From Xiphophorus maculatus (Eukaryota; Chordata; Actinopteri; Cyprinodontiformes; Poeciliidae), in contig NC_036451.1 of assembly GCF_002775205.1 (NCBI RefSeq), positions 1,122,001-1,186,000 on the forward strand: a stretch of DNA of 64,000 nucleotides, given 5' to 3'. The notes beneath the pieces are model-generated. The model had not been told where the DNA came from. It ran no database searches and saw only the letters and a program-made list of their open reading frames with translations. The position numbers were made by a program, and so were the translations under genes. This document shows positions 61,511 through 64,000 of the stretch, one piece after another (the first letter of the stretch is position 1; each line of letters starts with the position of its first letter).

Positions 61511-64000
61511 CATTTATGGAAAAGAGAAAAATGAAAAAGCATTCAAATGTAAATTATTGAGCTCGTTTTATTTTATTATCTGATTAATTGATTGATTACT
61601 TATTGCCACAGGCCTGTGTAATAGTTCAAAAGTAGAGAAAAACTGAACCGATTGAAAAATATAACAGAATACAAAGATATTAATTAAATTATATTATATA
61701 TTAATTAAAGATACGCCAGAGACGGAAAGTACGCAACATAATATATTTAAAGGCTAAAAAAAGTTAGAGTGAGGTAGAGAAAGCAGCAAGTGGCTAAAAG
61801 TTGATTATTTCCAACATTGTTGAGGTGTTTAAAATCATATTAAGAGGGAAATGAGCCACTCTGGCCTCCACTACTGCAGCAGGCATGTGTCTGCCGCATG
61901 ATTACCAACCATTAGCTCTTCGCTTCTCTTTGTTCATAATTGCAGCTCTGTTCTCTGTTTGTGCTCCAGCCCTCTTATGTGGTTCCCCTCTGCACCATGT
62001 TTTATTATGATCTTTTTATTTAAGGGTTTCCCAGCACACAGGATGAAATAATGAATTAGAAAGGCTTTTACTGTCCCAGACCCTTAAATAGATTGACCTG
62101 TGCTCCTTTTGGCCTTGCAGAGGCCACGTTTCATATGGTTGTTTTTGTTGTAGCTAGAATAGAAACTTTATGTTAGAATGTTAATAAAATGTACCAAATA
62201 AAATTTTCAGGTTTTTTTTAACGACTAGTTTTACTTAAATAAACCATAATTTACCATTTGTTTTTGCATCCAATGAGTATTATGTTCATAAACAAATAAG
62301 TAGAGATGCGCCGATCTGGGATTATTGATCTCTGATTTTATAGAGGACCAATTTTAGCCTATCTGAATTTCCCCTAAAGCTCCATAAATGACAACTTTCA
62401 AAATAGTTTATTTTTTGAACAAATTGAAAATGTGACTCTTTTTCAAAGCTCAAATTTGATTCATTATGAGTTACATGAAACACGTTTAGAGACGTAGTTT
62501 GCTATTGATAGTATTAAAAACTCTGCCGATGCAGCCATATGCATCCGGTTTTCTTGTAACAGTAAGATGTTTCTCTTCCATTAGCACATTTAGCAGTGAG
62601 TACATGAAGTTGATTGACGGCGATAAGACCCGCCTCCTGTTTCTGATTGGTTGTTTCGGTGCATTTCTTCAGACCACCATAATAACTCCAGGAGGAAGTG
62701 GAGGAGATCGATTTTTTTCACAGATTATCTGTCTGATAACAAACTGTCACAACATGGTGATAATTTGAACAAAAACAAACAAAAAAACATTTTTTAATAA
62801 AACTTTGTTCAGCTTTATTAGTGTGGCAGCTCCTGGCGCCCCGGAGGAGAAGCCGCCCTGGGCAGCTGCCCACTTTGCCCTTTATGACTAAATTAAACAA
62901 GAATTTGTTTTTAAGCTTTTTTTAAGCTGTTTACTGTAGGGGTGCTCAAGGTGCAGCTCGGGGGCCATTTATGGCCCTTGAAATGATTTATGTTGGGCCC
63001 CCTGACCACAAACCAAAAAACTGTAAAAATTCAGCCAAATTTTGATGAAAATTTGGAAATAGTTTTTCTTTTTGATAAAGCAACAGTCCAAAAGCCATTT
63101 TTATGTTTTGACTCTAAGAATTTATAAAATTCATAAAAATGTTGTTTATTATCAAACAAGTAAAACTGGAAAAAAGGGGAAAAAAAACTGAGAAAACAAA
63201 TTTTTTCACTTTTAATTTAATTAATTTTGTGGTAGCTTAAATTTGTCTCCAGGGCAAAATGTGTGGACACCACAAGTTTACCATACGAGTTGATTTAGGA
63301 AGCAGCATTGTGTTCATAAACAAAGGGTGAGGTGCGTTTTTCTGCCCTGGGTTTGTACGTGTATCTGTGGGAAACTCTGGATTTTGTCAGGAATTTTCTA
63401 CGTTTCATTACCATAGATAGAGATTTGCAGATGGGTCAAGTGTAACTAGGACAACAGCGTTGGAGAAAACAATGTGAATTCATTGTAAATTCATGCAACA
63501 ACAGTTTTTCCCAGGCTTTTTATTTGGACCGGTGAAGTTTCAGGGCCTCATAAAACTCCTGAACTCACAGTTCATGGAGGATTGGGCGTAACCAAGGCAA
63601 CGCCGTCATGGCCGACAGATTATAGCTGTTGTTACAGTACAGACAGAAAACATCAGGTAGACACAGGATGGTGAGACATGCTGGGTGTTTTCTGTTTTCT
63701 TGTGGGTGAGATATGACGATATTTGTCTGGATTAATCTGGGTAAACGGTTTCAGGCAGGACAGCAGATCCACACAGGAACCCACTTATGGTCATTTATGA
63801 TCTAACCCACTTTGTGAACTTCTTTTGTTCAACTCATCAGCGATTAGCAAACACGGCTTGGACTGAACTCATTTTAGACCCCCCATGGTTCACTTGACTT
63901 ATTAAAGGCTGGATATTTTCATTATTATATTCCAATCACGTGGTGCCATATAGCAGTAAAGTTTCTTGTTTTAATGAGAACATTTCTCTAACAAGATGAG

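Overview
The window looks like nuclear DNA of a ray-finned (teleost) fish. Genes have short, well-spliced exons set in AT-rich introns. There is a Pol III tRNA gene, long CA/TG microsatellites, and several families of short inverted-repeat elements. Five protein genes and one tRNA gene can be supported. The proteins were assembled by joining exons at GT/AG sites with reading phase checked at every junction.

Layout from left to right: (1) 1-12,481, minus strand: the 5' part of aspm, fifteen coding exons, about 1,006 residues, running off the left edge before the IQ repeats. (2) 13,148-13,219: a histidine tRNA (GTG) gene. (3) 14,478-25,885, plus strand: complete depdc1, thirteen coding exons, 804 residues, with two phase-1 exons (8 and 9) that can be skipped together in frame. 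(4) 28,283-37,321, plus strand: complete rpe65, fourteen coding exons, 536 residues, with all four iron-binding histidines. (5) 47,839-39,313, minus strand: a complete divergent paralogue of the methylcrotonoyl-CoA carboxylase beta chain (MCCC2-like), twelve coding exons, 565 residues, with a mitochondrial-type N-terminus. (6) 50,065-50,088, plus strand: the first coding exon of an F-BAR adaptor (fnbp1l or fnbp1). The remaining 14 kb appears to be its first intron.

Gene order: aspm and depdc1 are head to head, about 2.0 kb between start codons with the tRNA between them. Each has CCAAT boxes followed by a CHR-type TTTGAA, the arrangement of G2/M genes. depdc1 and rpe65 are in tandem, as next to each other in human 1p31. 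rpe65 and the MCCC2-like gene are tail to tail; the MCCC2-like gene and the F-BAR gene are head to head.

Most interesting points: the MCCC2-like protein keeps the acyl-CoA half of the carboxyltransferase but has lost the hallmark motifs of the carboxybiotin half; one of its introns ends in about 90 nt of TG repeat directly against the splice acceptor; repeats have spread RFX X-box, NRF1 and CTCF-like motifs through the locus; and several hairpin elements and duplicated segments can be delimited. No clearly new multi-gene system is visible.
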